DNA from: Ancylobacter amanitiformis
Lineage (GTDB): Bacteria; Pseudomonadota; Alphaproteobacteria; Rhizobiales; Xanthobacteraceae
Assembly: GCF_030814815.1 (NCBI RefSeq)
Contig: NZ_JAUSVR010000002.1
Span: forward strand, 248,001-312,000
Reading direction: 5' to 3'
Length of the DNA: 64,000 bases
The translations under genes and the position numbers were made by a program. The notes beneath the pieces are model-generated. The model was not told where the DNA came from. It saw nothing but the letters and a program-made list of their open reading frames with translations, and ran no database searches. Shown one piece after another: positions 9,214 to 18,161 of the stretch. How positions within the stretch are numbered: position 1 is the first letter of the stretch; every line of letters starts with the position of its first letter.

Positions 9214-10608
9214 ATGTCGGGCAATTCTGCGTCGGGGCTCCCCGAACTGAAGCTGTACAACACGCTCACGCGCGCCAAGGAGGGTTTCGCTCCCTTGGAT
9301 CCGGCGGCGGTGCGCATGTATGTCTGCGGCCCGACGGTCTATGATTTCGCGCATATCGGCAATGCGCGCCCGGTGATCGTGTTCGATATTCTCTACCGGT
9401 TGCTGCGCCATCTCTATGGCGCGGACCACGTCAAATATGTGCGCAACATCACCGACGTGGACGACAAGATCAACGCGCGCGCGGCGCAGGAATTTCCCGG
9501 CCTCGACCTCAACGAGGCGATCGGCAAGGTGACCTTCACCACCGAGGCGCAATTCCACGACGACCTCGAAGCGCTGGGCGTGCTGCACCCGGATGTGGAG
9601 CCGCGCGCCACCGAGCATATCGTCGAGATGCGCCAGCTGATCGAGAAGCTCATCGCCTCCGGCCATGCCTATGTCGCGGAGAACCACGTGCTGTTCTCCG
9701 TGCCCTCCATGCCCGATTACGGCAATCTCTCGCATCGCCCGCTCGACGACATGCTGGCGGGCGCGCGGGTGGATGTGGCGCCCTACAAGCAGGATGCGAT
9801 GGACTTCGTGCTGTGGAAGCCCTCGAAGCCCGGCGAGCCCGGCTGGCCCTCGCCGGCGGGCATCGAGGCGCCGGGCCGGCCGGGCTGGCACATCGAGTGC
9901 TCCGCCATGAGCTGGAAGCATCTCGGCGAGACCTTCGACATCCATGGCGGCGGCATCGACCTGGTCTTCCCGCACCATGAGAACGAGGTGGCGCAGTCGC
10001 GCTGCGCCTTCCACACCAACATCATGGCCCAGGTCTGGATGCATAACGGCTTCCTGCAGGTGGAAGGCGAGAAAATGTCGAAATCGCTCGGCAACTTCGT
10101 CACCATCCGCCAGTTGCTGGCCGACTGGCCGGGCGACGTGCTGCGCCTCAACATGCTCAAGACCCATTACCGCCAGCCGATCGACTGGACGGTGAAGGGG
10201 CTGGAGGAGAGCGCCCGCACGCTCGAGCAATGGTTCGACGCGGCGGCGGACGATGCCTATCCGCGCCCCGCGCCCGCCGTGCTCGAGGCCTTGGCCGACG
10301 ACCTCAACACGCCCCGCGCCATTGCCGAGATGCACGGGCTGAAGGACCATGCCGGCAAGAAGGCGCTGGCCGGCACGCTCGCCTTTCTCGGCTTCACGCC
10401 CGGGCCGTTGCAGGCGTGGCGGGCGGCGCAGGCGCCCGAGCTGGCGCTGTCGGCGCCCGAGATCGAGGCCCGGCTGGCCGAGCGTATCGAGGCGCGGCGC
10501 AATCGCGACTGGGCGACTTCCGACCGCATCCGCGACGAACTGCTCGCGCTCGGCGTGGCGCTGAAGGACAACAAGGACGGCACCACCAGCTGGGAGCCCC
10601 GGCGATGA
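9214..10608 (+). CDS. cysS: Cysteine--tRNA ligase
   Basis: A 464-residue class I aminoacyl-tRNA synthetase that attaches cysteine to tRNA-Cys. It has the zinc and HIGH region [15 protein letters not shown], the second zinc ligand region [21 protein letters not shown] (split here as HIECSAMSW and FDIHGGG), [14 protein letters not shown], and the KMSKS motif in [10 protein letters not shown]. The C-terminal helical region ends in the conserved [18 protein letters not shown] 9214 is chosen because it gives the usual family N terminus ([12 protein letters not shown]). Its stop overlaps the start of the next gene by four bases (ATGA), so the two are translationally coupled. Confidence 0.95.
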   Translation: MSGNSASGLPELKLYNTLTRAKEGFAPLDPAAVRMYVCGPTVYDFAHIGNARPVIVFDILYRLLRHLYGADHVKYVRNITDVDDKINARAAQEFPGLDLNEAIGKVTFTTEAQFHDDLEALGVLHPDVEPRATEHIVEMRQLIEKLIASGHAYVAENHVLFSVPSMPDYGNLSHRPLDDMLAGARVDVAPYKQDAMDFVLWKPSKPGEPGWPSPAGIEAPGRPGWHIECSAMSWKHLGETFDIHGGGIDLVFPHHENEVAQSRCAFHTNIMAQVWMHNGFLQVEGEKMSKSLGNFVTIRQLLADWPGDVLRLNMLKTHYRQPIDWTVKGLEESARTLEQWFDAAADDAYPRPAPAVLEALADDLNTPRAIAEMHGLKDHAGKKALAGTLAFLGFTPGPLQAWRAAQAPELALSAPEIEARLAERIEARRNRDWATSDRIRDELLALGVALKDNKDGTTSWEPRR

Positions 10609-11123
10609 GCGCCGCACCTGCGAACGCCGCACCCGCCGCCGCCCTGCGCCCGGCGTTGCCCGGCGACGTGCCGCTGCTCGCCGCCATTGCCATGACCGCC
10701 ATTCTCGAACTCACGGGCGAGGATTATGACGAGCGGCAGCAGGAGGCGTGGGCGGATGCCTTCGCCGATGAGGAGGCGCTGGCCGAGCGCCTCGCCGACC
10801 GGCTGACGCTGGTGGCGACGCGTGCCGGCGAGCCGGTGGGCTTCATCGCGCTGGCCGAGAACACGATCATCGACCTTCTCTACATCCGCCCGGAGGTTGC
10901 CGGCGAGGGCGTCGCCACGCTGCTCTGCGTGGCGATCGAGAAGCTGGCCACCGCGCGCGGCGCCAAGAGCCTCACGGTCGACGCCAGCGACACCGCGCTC
11001 GCCTTCTTCCAGGCGCGCGGCTATGTGGCGCGCCAGCGCAACACCGTGCAGCGCGGCGGCGAATGGCTCGGCAACACGACGCTGGAAAAGAAGCTCACCG
11101 CCGAGACGCCGGCGCCCGGCTGA
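10605..11123 (+). CDS. GNAT family N-acetyltransferase
   Basis: A 172-residue protein with the GNAT layout: an N-terminal strand and helix ([17 protein letters not shown]), a central [26 protein letters not shown] (acetyl-CoA loop with G-E-G-V-A) and a C-terminal [14 protein letters not shown]. Such enzymes transfer acetyl groups to amines; the substrate is not predictable here. The sequence resembles the YafP/ElaA-like group in which the C-terminal GY-x-x-x strand follows an FF-x-x-G helix. It overlaps the cysS stop by four bases, so it is probably expressed with cysS. Confidence 0.85.
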   Translation: MSAAPANAAPAAALRPALPGDVPLLAAIAMTAILELTGEDYDERQQEAWADAFADEEALAERLADRLTLVATRAGEPVGFIALAENTIIDLLYIRPEVAGEGVATLLCVAIEKLATARGAKSLTVDASDTALAFFQARGYVARQRNTVQRGGEWLGNTTLEKKLTAETPAPG

Positions 11124-11222
11124 GGGCGGTCTCGCGCGGGCCCCGGCTCGACACGCCCCGGCCGCGCCGCGGGCGATCGGCGGGCCGGGCGCCGCCCTCC
11201 CGGCCATGCCCCGCCGCGCGTG

Positions 11223-11834
11223 TCACATCCGGTCGAGAACACGCTCCTCGGCCTCGCCGTGCAAGTCCCCCTCGGCGAGCGGCGCGACCACCGCGTTGAG
11301 CTTGGGCAGCACGGCCCGCACATGGTGGGCGACCAGCATGCGGATCGGCCGGCCGACATTGACGAAGCCGGTCCCCTGCATGTGGTCGAACAGCGTCAGC
11401 AGCGGATCCCAGAAGCCGGCAATGTTGAGCACCATGACCGGCTTGGCGTGACGGTTGAGCTGCACCCAGGTGAGTTGCTCGACCAGCTCCTCCAGCGTGC
11501 CGATGCCGCCGGGCAGGGCGATGAAGGCGTCCGCCCGCTCGAACATCAGCCGCTTGCGCTCGTGCATGTCGCGGGTGACGATCAGTTCGTGCGCGTGCTC
11601 GAACGCCTGTTCCTTGCCGATCAGGAAATCGGGGATGATGCCCGTGACCTTGCCGCCGGCCTCCGCGCAGGCGCGCGCCGTCGCCCCCATCAGCCCCACG
11701 CCGCCCCCGCCATAGATGAGGCGGATCCCCTCATGCGCGAACAGCCGGCCGAGTTCGATCGCCGCGGCGAGATAGACCGGGTCGTTCCCCGGAGCCGCGC
11801 CGCAATAGACGCATACGCTTTTGATCTTTGTCAT
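11223..11834 (-). CDS. LOG family protein (Rossmann-fold nucleotide phosphoribohydrolase)
   Basis: A protein of about 203 residues of the LOG (lysine decarboxylase-like, TIGR00730) family. It shows SVCVYCGAAPGNDP, LIYGGGGVGLMGA, the RKRLMFERADAFIALPGG stretch (active-site arginine and PGGIGTLEEL) and a C-terminal TGFVN. Characterised members cleave the N-glycosidic bond of nucleoside 5'-monophosphates, including cytokinin precursors and AMP. They do not decarboxylate lysine, despite old names. I use ATG 11834; ATG 11843 is equally possible and no clear ribosome site decides. It is convergent with the acetyltransferase gene. Confidence 0.88.
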   Translation of the reverse strand: MTKIKSVCVYCGAAPGNDPVYLAAAIELGRLFAHEGIRLIYGGGGVGLMGATARACAEAGGKVTGIIPDFLIGKEQAFEHAHELIVTRDMHERKRLMFERADAFIALPGGIGTLEELVEQLTWVQLNRHAKPVMVLNIAGFWDPLLTLFDHMQGTGFVNVGRPIRMLVAHHVRAVLPKLNAVVAPLAEGDLHGEAEERVLDRM

Positions 11835-11941
11835 GTGCGCCATGGTGCACAGCAATAGGCGTGTCGACAAGACTCGCCGTGCATCGGAAATGCACGAGCG
11901 GGCGGCGAGAGGCGAGGGCGGGGCGGCGAGGGCGGCGGATA

Positions 11942-13171
11942 TCAGGCGCTTTGGTCGGCTTGGTAATCGGCGACGGCCGACTTCACCCGCGGCCGCAGCA
12001 CGTTGACGAAGGTGTTGGTGCGCTCGGCGAGCCAGGCGAACGCCTGCTGGCGTATCTCGGAATTGTTCAGATCGCCGAATACGCGAGCGTCACCAATATG
12101 ACGGCGCTCATACGTGCCCGCCTGAATTTTTGCGCCGCCGCCGAGAAGAGGCTGTATCTCGCTCCATTCACCTTCGAGGCGTTGTTCCGCGTATTCACCA
12201 ACGCTGTCTCGTGTCGAAGCCAGAAATACGCCAACCCGATTATCTTTCATTTCACGGTAGGCGCACAGCCAGCTGCTTCCGTTGGGAGCGGGAAACATGA
12301 AGTTGAGATAACCTTGGCGCGATGGATTGGGAATTCGCTGTTCGGGGTCATCGAGCTTCAGCACGCTGAGGAATTCCTTCCAGAACTGCTGACGCTTGGC
12401 CGCGATCTCGGTCAGTTCGGGATCGGCCGTGTCCGTGCCTTCGTCATCCTCGACACTGTCGGTGATCGCCATCCCCTCCGGCAGCGCTACGACGTGGCGC
12501 ACCACGTTCACCGTCCGCGCGAGGACGCGCGGCGCCACCAGCCGGCTGCCGTCCGGCAGCGCGTAGAACGGCAGTTCCACCAGCCCCAGGGAAAAATGCA
12601 GGCCCGCATGACGTTGCAGATACTCGGCGATGGCCTCCACCCCCTCGCGGATGCCATCGCCGACGATGAGCAAGAGGAAGCGCCCGCGCCGCAGGTTGAC
12701 GGTCAGCGCGTCGTTGAACGCGATCTCGTCCACCTCGGGCGCCACGGCGCGCACCTTCGCCAGCAACGCATTCCCGGTCGTGCCGAGGCGGATATTCACC
12801 TCGCGCTGGATGTCCGATTGCGTCCAGCGGCTGAGTTCCTTGGCATAGTCGAGGATCTGGCCGACCACCTCGCGGCGCCCTTCCGGGTTGCGCCACAGCT
12901 TGCATTCGACGATCACCGGAAGCCCGCTCGGCGTGATGAGGAAATTGTCGATGGAACCGGCCGGCGTGCGCAACTCCCGGCAGATGGCGACCGGCCCCTT
13001 GAAGGCGGGGTCGACCTCCGCGATCGGCAGCATCGAGGGATGCTCATGCACCAGCTTCTGGATATCGACTTCGGAAATCGCGCCATCGCCGCTGCCGAGC
13101 GTCACGGGCGCGAGAGATAGTGCCGGTAGGTTGTCGCGGATGAGGACGGGGCTGGCATGCTGGCGGGACAT
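11942..13171 (-). CDS. PD-(D/E)XK nuclease-like protein, stand-alone
   Basis: A 409-residue protein. The N-terminal third has a restriction-endonuclease-type core: a Glu in SEVDIQKLVHEHPSMLP (around residue 34), D75 in SIDNFLIT, then E89 and K91 in VIVECKLWRN, and Q105 in VGQILDYAKEL. This order (E, D, E-x-K, Q-x-x-x-Y) is that of NucS/DUF91-like and related nucleases. The C-terminal 150 residues contain FWKEFLSVLKLD, a FMFPAPNGSSWLCAYREM segment and DSVGEYAEQRLEGEW, which resembles the DUF4268 type often fused to such cores. The start ATG 13171 follows CCAGGAATCGCC. The stretch 12100-12400 is clearly less GC-rich than the flanks, which hints at transfer. No methylase or helicase partner is adjacent, so a role in defence or repair is inference only. 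Confidence 0.7.
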   Translation of the reverse strand: MSRQHASPVLIRDNLPALSLAPVTLGSGDGAISEVDIQKLVHEHPSMLPIAEVDPAFKGPVAICRELRTPAGSIDNFLITPSGLPVIVECKLWRNPEGRREVVGQILDYAKELSRWTQSDIQREVNIRLGTTGNALLAKVRAVAPEVDEIAFNDALTVNLRRGRFLLLIVGDGIREGVEAIAEYLQRHAGLHFSLGLVELPFYALPDGSRLVAPRVLARTVNVVRHVVALPEGMAITDSVEDDEGTDTADPELTEIAAKRQQFWKEFLSVLKLDDPEQRIPNPSRQGYLNFMFPAPNGSSWLCAYREMKDNRVGVFLASTRDSVGEYAEQRLEGEWSEIQPLLGGGAKIQAGTYERRHIGDARVFGDLNNSEIRQQAFAWLAERTNTFVNVLRPRVKSAVADYQADQSA

Positions 13172-13357
13172 GGCGATTCCTGGATGGCAAGAATTGGGGC
13201 GGGTGTCGGGGCGTGAAACGTGCATCCGTGCACGCGACGGTAGCACGATGACTTTGCACGCCCCTTGCCGACGCGTCCAGCCCGCGGCCGACGGCGACCT
13301 CGCGAACGGAAACGTCGCGCCCTTGCCTCCATCGTCCATCGACGATAAACGATCGGC

Positions 13358-13711
13358 ATGATGATGGCCGACGACGACCTTCTCGCCCTGCGCCTGCGCG
13401 CGCTGGCGCATCCGGCGCGGCTGGCGATCGTGCGGGCGCTGGCGGCGGCGGATCGCTGCCAGTGTGGCGAGATCGTGCGCGGGCTCACCCTCGCGCAGTC
13501 CACCGTGTCGCAGCACCTGAAAGTGCTCAAGGAAGCCGGGCTCATCACCGGCACCATCGAGGGGCCGCGCTCCTGCTATTGCCTCGACCGCGAGACGCTC
13601 GCCGTGCTGGCGGGGCAGGTCGGCGGGCTGTTCGCGGCGCTGGAAGACGGGCAGCGCAACCCTGCACCGCGTGCCGACGCCTTGGTTTCGAGCCCTTCGA
13701 CGCCTATCTGA
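13358..13711 (+). CDS. ArsR family transcriptional regulator
   Basis: A 117-residue winged-helix regulator. The helix-turn-helix lies in AQSTVSQHLKVLKEAGLI, with the preceding LRALAHPARLAIVRAL typical of ArsR/SmtB proteins. The segment DRCQCGEIV gives a Cys-x-Cys pair at the alpha-3 region where metal or metalloid sensors bind ligands, and SCYCLD adds two more cysteines in the wing. ArsR members usually repress and are released by metals. It lies 77 bases before an Atm1-type exporter gene in the same direction and divergent from the nuclease-like gene, so control of the exporter is plausible. Three ATGs in a row at 13358 leave the exact start open by two codons. Confidence 0.86.
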   Translation: MMMADDDLLALRLRALAHPARLAIVRALAAADRCQCGEIVRGLTLAQSTVSQHLKVLKEAGLITGTIEGPRSCYCLDRETLAVLAGQVGGLFAALEDGQRNPAPRADALVSSPSTPI

Positions 13712-13788
13712 ACGAGCCTGTGCGAGAACGACAATAAATCGGGAATTCGGGCCACAAGGTCCGAGCCATAAGTCGAACTGGAAGTCTC

Positions 13789-15729
13789 ATGCCCCCATCG
13801 GATGGCGGGACGGCGCCGACGCGCCCGACCAAGGCCTCGGAGATCAACCCGCGCGGCAGCCTGCTGGTCGCCCTGAAGGGGCTGTGGCCCTATCTCTGGC
13901 CGGTCGACCGGGCGGATCTGCGCGCGCGCGTCGCCTGGGGCCTGCTGCTGCTGGTGCTCGCCAAGATCGCCACCATGACCACGCCCTTCTTCTTCAAATG
14001 GGCGACCGACGCGGTGGCGATGCGCGAGGGCGCTGACATCTCGACCGATGCGATCAGCCTTTTGATCGCGGCGCCGCTGATGCTGACGCTCACCTACGGT
14101 TTCTCGCGCGTCGTCACGGCGGGGCTGACGCAATGGCGCGACGGGCTGTTCGCCAAGGTGGCGCTGAACGCGGTGCGGCGCCTGGCGCTGGAGACCTTCC
14201 AGCACATGCACGCGCTGTCGCTGCGCTTCCACCTGGAGCGCAAGACCGGCGGCCTGACGCGGGTACTGGAGCGCGCGCGCGAGGGCATCGAGACCATCGT
14301 GCGCATGCTGGTGCTGCACCTCGCGCCGACCATCCTCGAATTCGCGATGGTGATCGGCGTGCTGCTCTGGCAGTTCGACTGGCGCTATGTGCTGGCCGCC
14401 ATCGCCATGATCGTCGCCTACACGATCTTCACCTTCCTGATGACCGAATTCCGCATGGGCATCCGCGCGGCGATGAACGAGAGTGATACGGACGCCAATG
14501 CCAAGGCGGTCGACAGTCTGCTCAACTACGAGACGGTGAAGTATTTCGGCGCCGAGAAATGGGAGGCGGATCGCTATGACCGCTCCATGGCCCGGTTCGA
14601 ACGGGCCTCGATCCGCACCGATACCTCGCTGGCCTGGCTGAACGCCGGGCAGGCGGCGATCTTCACGCTCGGCCTCACCGCGGTGATGGTGCTGTGCGTC
14701 TTCGACATCCGCGCCGGACGGCAGTCGGTGGGCTCCTTCGTCATGGTCAATGCCATGATGATCCAGCTCTACCAGCCGCTGAACTTCCTCGGCATGATCT
14801 ATCGCGAGATCAAGCAGTCGCTCATCGATATCGAGGCGATGTTCGCCATCCTCGCCCGGCCGCCGGAAATCCGCGACGCGCCGGCCGCGCGCGCCCTCGC
14901 GATCAAGGGCGGGCATGTGCGGTTCGAGGACGTGCGCTTCTCCTATGATCCCGACCGGGAGATCCTCAAGGGCATCAGCTTCGACGTGCCGGCCGGGCGC
15001 ACCGTCGCCATTGTCGGCCCGTCGGGGGCGGGCAAGTCGACCCTGTCGCGCCTGCTGTTCCGGTTCTATGACGTGAATGCCGGCCGCATCTCCATCGATG
15101 GGCAGGATCTGCGCGAGGTGTCGCAGGAGAGCCTGCGCGCCGCGATCGGCATGGTGCCGCAGGATACGGTGCTGTTCAACGACACGCTGGCCTATAATAT
15201 CCGCTACGGCCGCCCGCAGGCGAGCGAGGAGGACGTGCAGAGCGCCGCCGAACTCGCCCAGATCGACGGCTTCGTGCGGCGCACGCCGAAGGGCTATGCC
15301 ACCGAGGTGGGCGAGCGCGGGCTGAAACTCTCCGGCGGCGAGAAGCAGCGCGTCGCCATCGCCCGCACCATCCTCAAGAACCCGCCGATTCTCATCCTCG
15401 ACGAGGCGACCTCGGCGCTCGACAGCCATACCGAGCGCGAGATTCAGGACGCGCTGGAGCGCGTGTCGCGCGGGCGCACCACGCTGGTCATCGCGCATCG
15501 CCTGTCCACCGTGGTCGGCGCCGACGAGATCATCGTGCTGGAGCAGGGACGCATCGCCGAGCGCGGCACCCATGCCGCGCTGATGCTCCGGCATGGCCTG
15601 TATCACTCCATGTGGGAGCGCCAGCGCGAGGCCGAGCGGGCCCGCGAGACGCTGAAAGCCGCCGGGGAAGTGGTGGAGCCGACGCTCGGGGCCTCCGCCG
15701 AGCCCGCCACCGCCAGCGATGCGGCGTGA
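13789..15729 (+). CDS. Atm1/HMT1-type ABC exporter, fused permease and ATPase
   Basis: A 646-residue half transporter of the ABCB7/Atm1 type. Six membrane helices fill about residues 40-330. The substrate region includes ETVKYFGAEKWEADRYD and the MIYREIKQSLIDIEAMF helix typical of Atm1 homologues. The ATPase domain has Walker A GPSGAGKST, signature LSGGEKQRV, Walker B ILILDEATSALD and a switch histidine in VIAHRLST. Bacterial Atm1 proteins export glutathione derivatives and glutathione-metal complexes; mitochondrial ones serve Fe-S cluster assembly. The ArsR gene directly upstream, with cysteines at the sensor positions, fits a heavy-metal link, but this is inference. Confidence 0.9.
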   Translation: MPPSDGGTAPTRPTKASEINPRGSLLVALKGLWPYLWPVDRADLRARVAWGLLLLVLAKIATMTTPFFFKWATDAVAMREGADISTDAISLLIAAPLMLTLTYGFSRVVTAGLTQWRDGLFAKVALNAVRRLALETFQHMHALSLRFHLERKTGGLTRVLERAREGIETIVRMLVLHLAPTILEFAMVIGVLLWQFDWRYVLAAIAMIVAYTIFTFLMTEFRMGIRAAMNESDTDANAKAVDSLLNYETVKYFGAEKWEADRYDRSMARFERASIRTDTSLAWLNAGQAAIFTLGLTAVMVLCVFDIRAGRQSVGSFVMVNAMMIQLYQPLNFLGMIYREIKQSLIDIEAMFAILARPPEIRDAPAARALAIKGGHVRFEDVRFSYDPDREILKGISFDVPAGRTVAIVGPSGAGKSTLSRLLFRFYDVNAGRISIDGQDLREVSQESLRAAIGMVPQDTVLFNDTLAYNIRYGRPQASEEDVQSAAELAQIDGFVRRTPKGYATEVGERGLKLSGGEKQRVAIARTILKNPPILILDEATSALDSHTEREIQDALERVSRGRTTLVIAHRLSTVVGADEIIVLEQGRIAERGTHAALMLRHGLYHSMWERQREAERARETLKAAGEVVEPTLGASAEPATASDAA

Positions 15730-15741
15730 CCGAAGGGCCGT

Positions 15742-15764
15742 CATGCGCCCGGTTCCGGCGCATG
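15742..15764 (+). terminator. Hairpin after the ABC exporter gene
   Basis: CATGCGCC (15742-15749) and GGCGCATG (15757-15764) form a perfect eight-base stem with a seven-base loop, starting 12 bases after the exporter stop. Only GCATTT follows, so the T run is weak; it may terminate or attenuate before psd. Confidence 0.4.
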
Positions 15765-15841
15765 GCATTTGACGGCGCGGGCGCGCCGCCCTACCTCTCA
15801 GGGGCCCGCGAACGGGCGGAAGATCTCAGGAACAGCGCCGA

Positions 15842-16540
15842 ATGTCCGTCATCGACTCGATCCGCAGCGGCCTCGTGCCCGTTCACCGCGAGGGGTACCC
15901 GTTCATCCTGATCGGCGCGGCAGCGTCCGTCCTGTTCCTGTGGCTGTTTCCCCCGCTCGGCTGGATCGCCGTGCTGATCACGGTGTGGATCTGCTACTTC
16001 TTCCGCGATCCCGAGCGGGTGACGCCGGTGCGCGAGGGGCTGATCGTCTCGCCGGCCGACGGGCGCGTGTGCCTCATAGGCCCGGCCGTGCCGCCGGCCG
16101 AACTCGGGCTCGGCGATGTGCCGCTGCCGCGCATCTGCATCTTCATGAACGTGTTCGATGTCCATGTGAACCGGGCGCCGCTGGCCGGCCGCATCACGCG
16201 CATCGCCTATCGGCCCGGCAAGTTCCTCTCGGCCGATCTCGACAAGGCCAGCGAGGACAATGAACGCTCCGGCATGGTGCTCGACACCGCCATCGGCGCG
16301 GTCGGCGTGGTGCAGATCGCCGGCATGGTGGCCCGGCGCATCGTCAGCTTCGTGCGCGAGGGCGACAGTCTCGCGCCGGGCGAGCGATTCGGCCTGATCC
16401 GCTTCGGCTCGCGCGTCGATGTCTATCTGCCGGCCGGCACGCGGGCGCTGGTGGCCGAGGGGCAGCGCGCCATTGCGGGCGAAACCGTCCTCGCCGATCG
16501 CGAGGCCTTCGGCCCTGAGCCGACCTTCCGCATCGACTGA
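15842..16540 (+). CDS. psd: Phosphatidylserine decarboxylase proenzyme, short form
   Basis: A 232-residue pyruvoyl enzyme that converts phosphatidylserine to phosphatidylethanolamine at the inner membrane. The N-terminal part has two hydrophobic segments ([18 protein letters not shown] and a following one) that anchor it. The core shows [24 protein letters not shown] and the self-cleavage site in [14 protein letters not shown], where the Ser of Gly-Ser becomes the pyruvoyl group. The length is that of the short bacterial type common in alphaproteobacteria. The next gene, pssA, makes its substrate, 23 bases downstream. Confidence 0.94.
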   Translation: MSVIDSIRSGLVPVHREGYPFILIGAAASVLFLWLFPPLGWIAVLITVWICYFFRDPERVTPVREGLIVSPADGRVCLIGPAVPPAELGLGDVPLPRICIFMNVFDVHVNRAPLAGRITRIAYRPGKFLSADLDKASEDNERSGMVLDTAIGAVGVVQIAGMVARRIVSFVREGDSLAPGERFGLIRFGSRVDVYLPAGTRALVAEGQRAIAGETVLADREAFGPEPTFRID

Positions 16541-16563
16541 ACCGAAGCGCTGCGAGGCACGAG

Positions 16564-17466
16564 ATGTCCGACCTGTTCCAATCCTTCGAGCCGGACGAGC
16601 CGGGGCCGCGCCGCCGCCGCTTCCAGGCGGTGCCGCTGCGGCTGCTGCTGCCCAACCTCGTCACCCTGCTGGCTCTCTGCGCCGGCCTCACCGGCATCCG
16701 CATGGCGATCGAGGGGCGCATGGAACTGGCGCTCGGCGCCATCGTGCTCGCCGCCGTGCTGGATGGCATGGACGGGCGGCTCGCGCGCATGCTGCAGGGC
16801 ACCTCGCGCTTCGGTGCGGAACTGGACAGCCTGTCGGATTTCGTCTGTTTCGGCGTGGCGCCGGGGCTGGTGCTCTACATGTGGGGGCTGGAATCGCTCG
16901 GCTCGATCGGCTGGATCGCCGCGCTGGCCTTCGCCATCTGCGCGGCGCTGCGTCTGGCGCGCTTCAACGTGATGCTGGAAGATCCCAACAAGCCGGCCTT
17001 CGCCTCGGATTTCTTCACCGGCGTGCCCGCGCCGGCCGGGGCTATCTGCGTGCTGCTGCCGGTCTATCTCGAACTGATCGGCCTGCCGCGGCTCATCGCC
17101 TCGCCGGCGGTGGCGGCGTTCTACTGTTTCGCCATCGCACTGCTGATGGCCTCCAAGCTGCCGGCCTGGTCGGGCAAGCGGTTTGGCTCGCGCATTCCGC
17201 GCGATCAGGTCATTCCGCTCTTCGTCTGCGTCGTGCTATTCGTCGCCGTGCTGGTCACGTGGCCGTGGGCGACGCTGTCGGTGCTGTGCATCGCCTATCT
17301 CGCCTCGCTGCCCTTCTCGGCGATGCGCTATGCGCGGCTGGCACGCGACCATGATGCGCGCCAGCGGGCAGGCGCCACGGAGCCGGCCCGGTCCGAGGGG
17401 CCGCACCGCGATGAGATCAAGCCCGAGCCGCAGGAAGAGCCTCGGCAACCGAACCAGTTGAACTGA
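16564..17466 (+). CDS. pssA: CDP-diacylglycerol--serine O-phosphatidyltransferase
   Basis: A 300-residue membrane enzyme that makes phosphatidylserine from CDP-diacylglycerol and L-serine. The CDP-alcohol phosphotransferase signature (D-G-x2-A-R-x8-G-x3-D-x3-D) is visible from LDGMDGRLARML through SRFGAELDSLSDF. About seven hydrophobic segments follow, including LLPVYLELIGLPRLIA and VIPLFVCVVLFVAVLV. The last 45 residues are a charged, proline-rich cytoplasmic tail. Together with psd just upstream it forms the phosphatidylethanolamine pathway. Confidence 0.93.
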   Translation: MSDLFQSFEPDEPGPRRRRFQAVPLRLLLPNLVTLLALCAGLTGIRMAIEGRMELALGAIVLAAVLDGMDGRLARMLQGTSRFGAELDSLSDFVCFGVAPGLVLYMWGLESLGSIGWIAALAFAICAALRLARFNVMLEDPNKPAFASDFFTGVPAPAGAICVLLPVYLELIGLPRLIASPAVAAFYCFAIALLMASKLPAWSGKRFGSRIPRDQVIPLFVCVVLFVAVLVTWPWATLSVLCIAYLASLPFSAMRYARLARDHDARQRAGATEPARSEGPHRDEIKPEPQEEPRQPNQLN

Positions 17467-17554
17467 TCTCGGCTCAACCGGGCCGTGAGGCCTGAAGCCG
17501 GAACAGGACCTCATCGGCGGGGCACGAGCGGCCTTTCGCCGGACGCCGAGGCAA

Positions 17555-17842
17555 TCAGCGGGCGCGCCGGGCCATGGCCTCGACGCGCGCGGTCAGCGGC
17601 GCGGCAGGAAAAGCCTGACGCAGCAGCCGCAGCGCCTCGGCATCACTGCCGGGACGAGTGAGATCCAGCATCTGGGTCATGAGGTGGGCGATCGAAGGGG
17701 CATCGCGCCGGGCAAACATCGGACGCGTCGGGTCCGCCTCGCGCATGGCGGACACGGAAGTAGCCGCTCCAAGCGGCGTGGCTCCCAGGGGCGTGGTCGG
17801 TGCGGAGCTGGACTGTCTGGTCATCGTCGCTGCCTGCAGCAT
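17555..17842 (-). CDS. Small protein of unknown function
   Basis: A 95-residue protein. The first 35 residues are Ser/Thr/Ala/Pro-rich and probably disordered. The C-terminal half (IAHLMTQMLDLTRPGSDAEA through ARVEAMARRAR) is predicted helical and looks conserved in character. ATG 17842 is supported by a strong AGAGGGGG five bases upstream; a GTG one codon earlier is also possible. No family recognised. It is convergent with pssA. Confidence 0.55.
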   Translation of the reverse strand: MLQAATMTRQSSSAPTTPLGATPLGAATSVSAMREADPTRPMFARRDAPSIAHLMTQMLDLTRPGSDAEALRLLRQAFPAAPLTARVEAMARRAR

Positions 17843-18161
17843 CACAACCCCCTCTTATCGTACGAGCGAATCAATCAGCTTTTCCGATGGGCAGAATGAA
17901 CCGCTCCGCCCTTTAACGCACGAACTATTTGCCTGTTCCCGACAATGTGACGGGCAGCTGTTGCCAAGTTCTCACAGCGCAATCACTTCGCAATCCGATG
18001 GAATACGAAGTCGACGGAAATCTATTTCAATTATGAGAAGAATTTTTCACGTCCGCATGACAGATGCGGTCATCACGATGCGTAAGTCACCGTGGATCGG
18101 GGGAAATGCTTACGTGAAATGGCGTGCAATCCATCCGGAATGACTGGATCGATCCCGTCGC
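17843..18161. other. AT-richer intergenic region
   Basis: About 320 bases between two minus-strand genes, less GC-rich than its surroundings (for instance ATCTATTTCAATTATGAG near 18020). It probably holds the promoter of the small gene ending at 17555. A plus-strand open frame through it has no ribosome site or coding character. A short inverted pair CGTCCGCATGACAG / CAGATGCGG near 18050-18070 is visible; no RNA gene was recognised. Confidence 0.4.

Noticed and set aside
8911..10632. Upstream extension of the small secreted-protein frame on the minus strand
   Set aside because: It is antisense to cysS; the signal peptide starts at 8910 and the upstream part lacks coding character.
11828..13120. 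430-codon plus-strand open frame opposite the nuclease-like gene
   Set aside because: The minus-strand frame has the nuclease core and a ribosome site; the plus-strand translation shows no motif.
13576..15768. 730-codon minus-strand open frame antisense to the ABC exporter
   Set aside because: No domain recognised; the plus-strand exporter has all ATPase motifs.
17658..18143. 161-codon plus-strand open frame
   Set aside because: Overlaps a better supported minus-strand gene and AT-rich intergenic sequence; no coding character.
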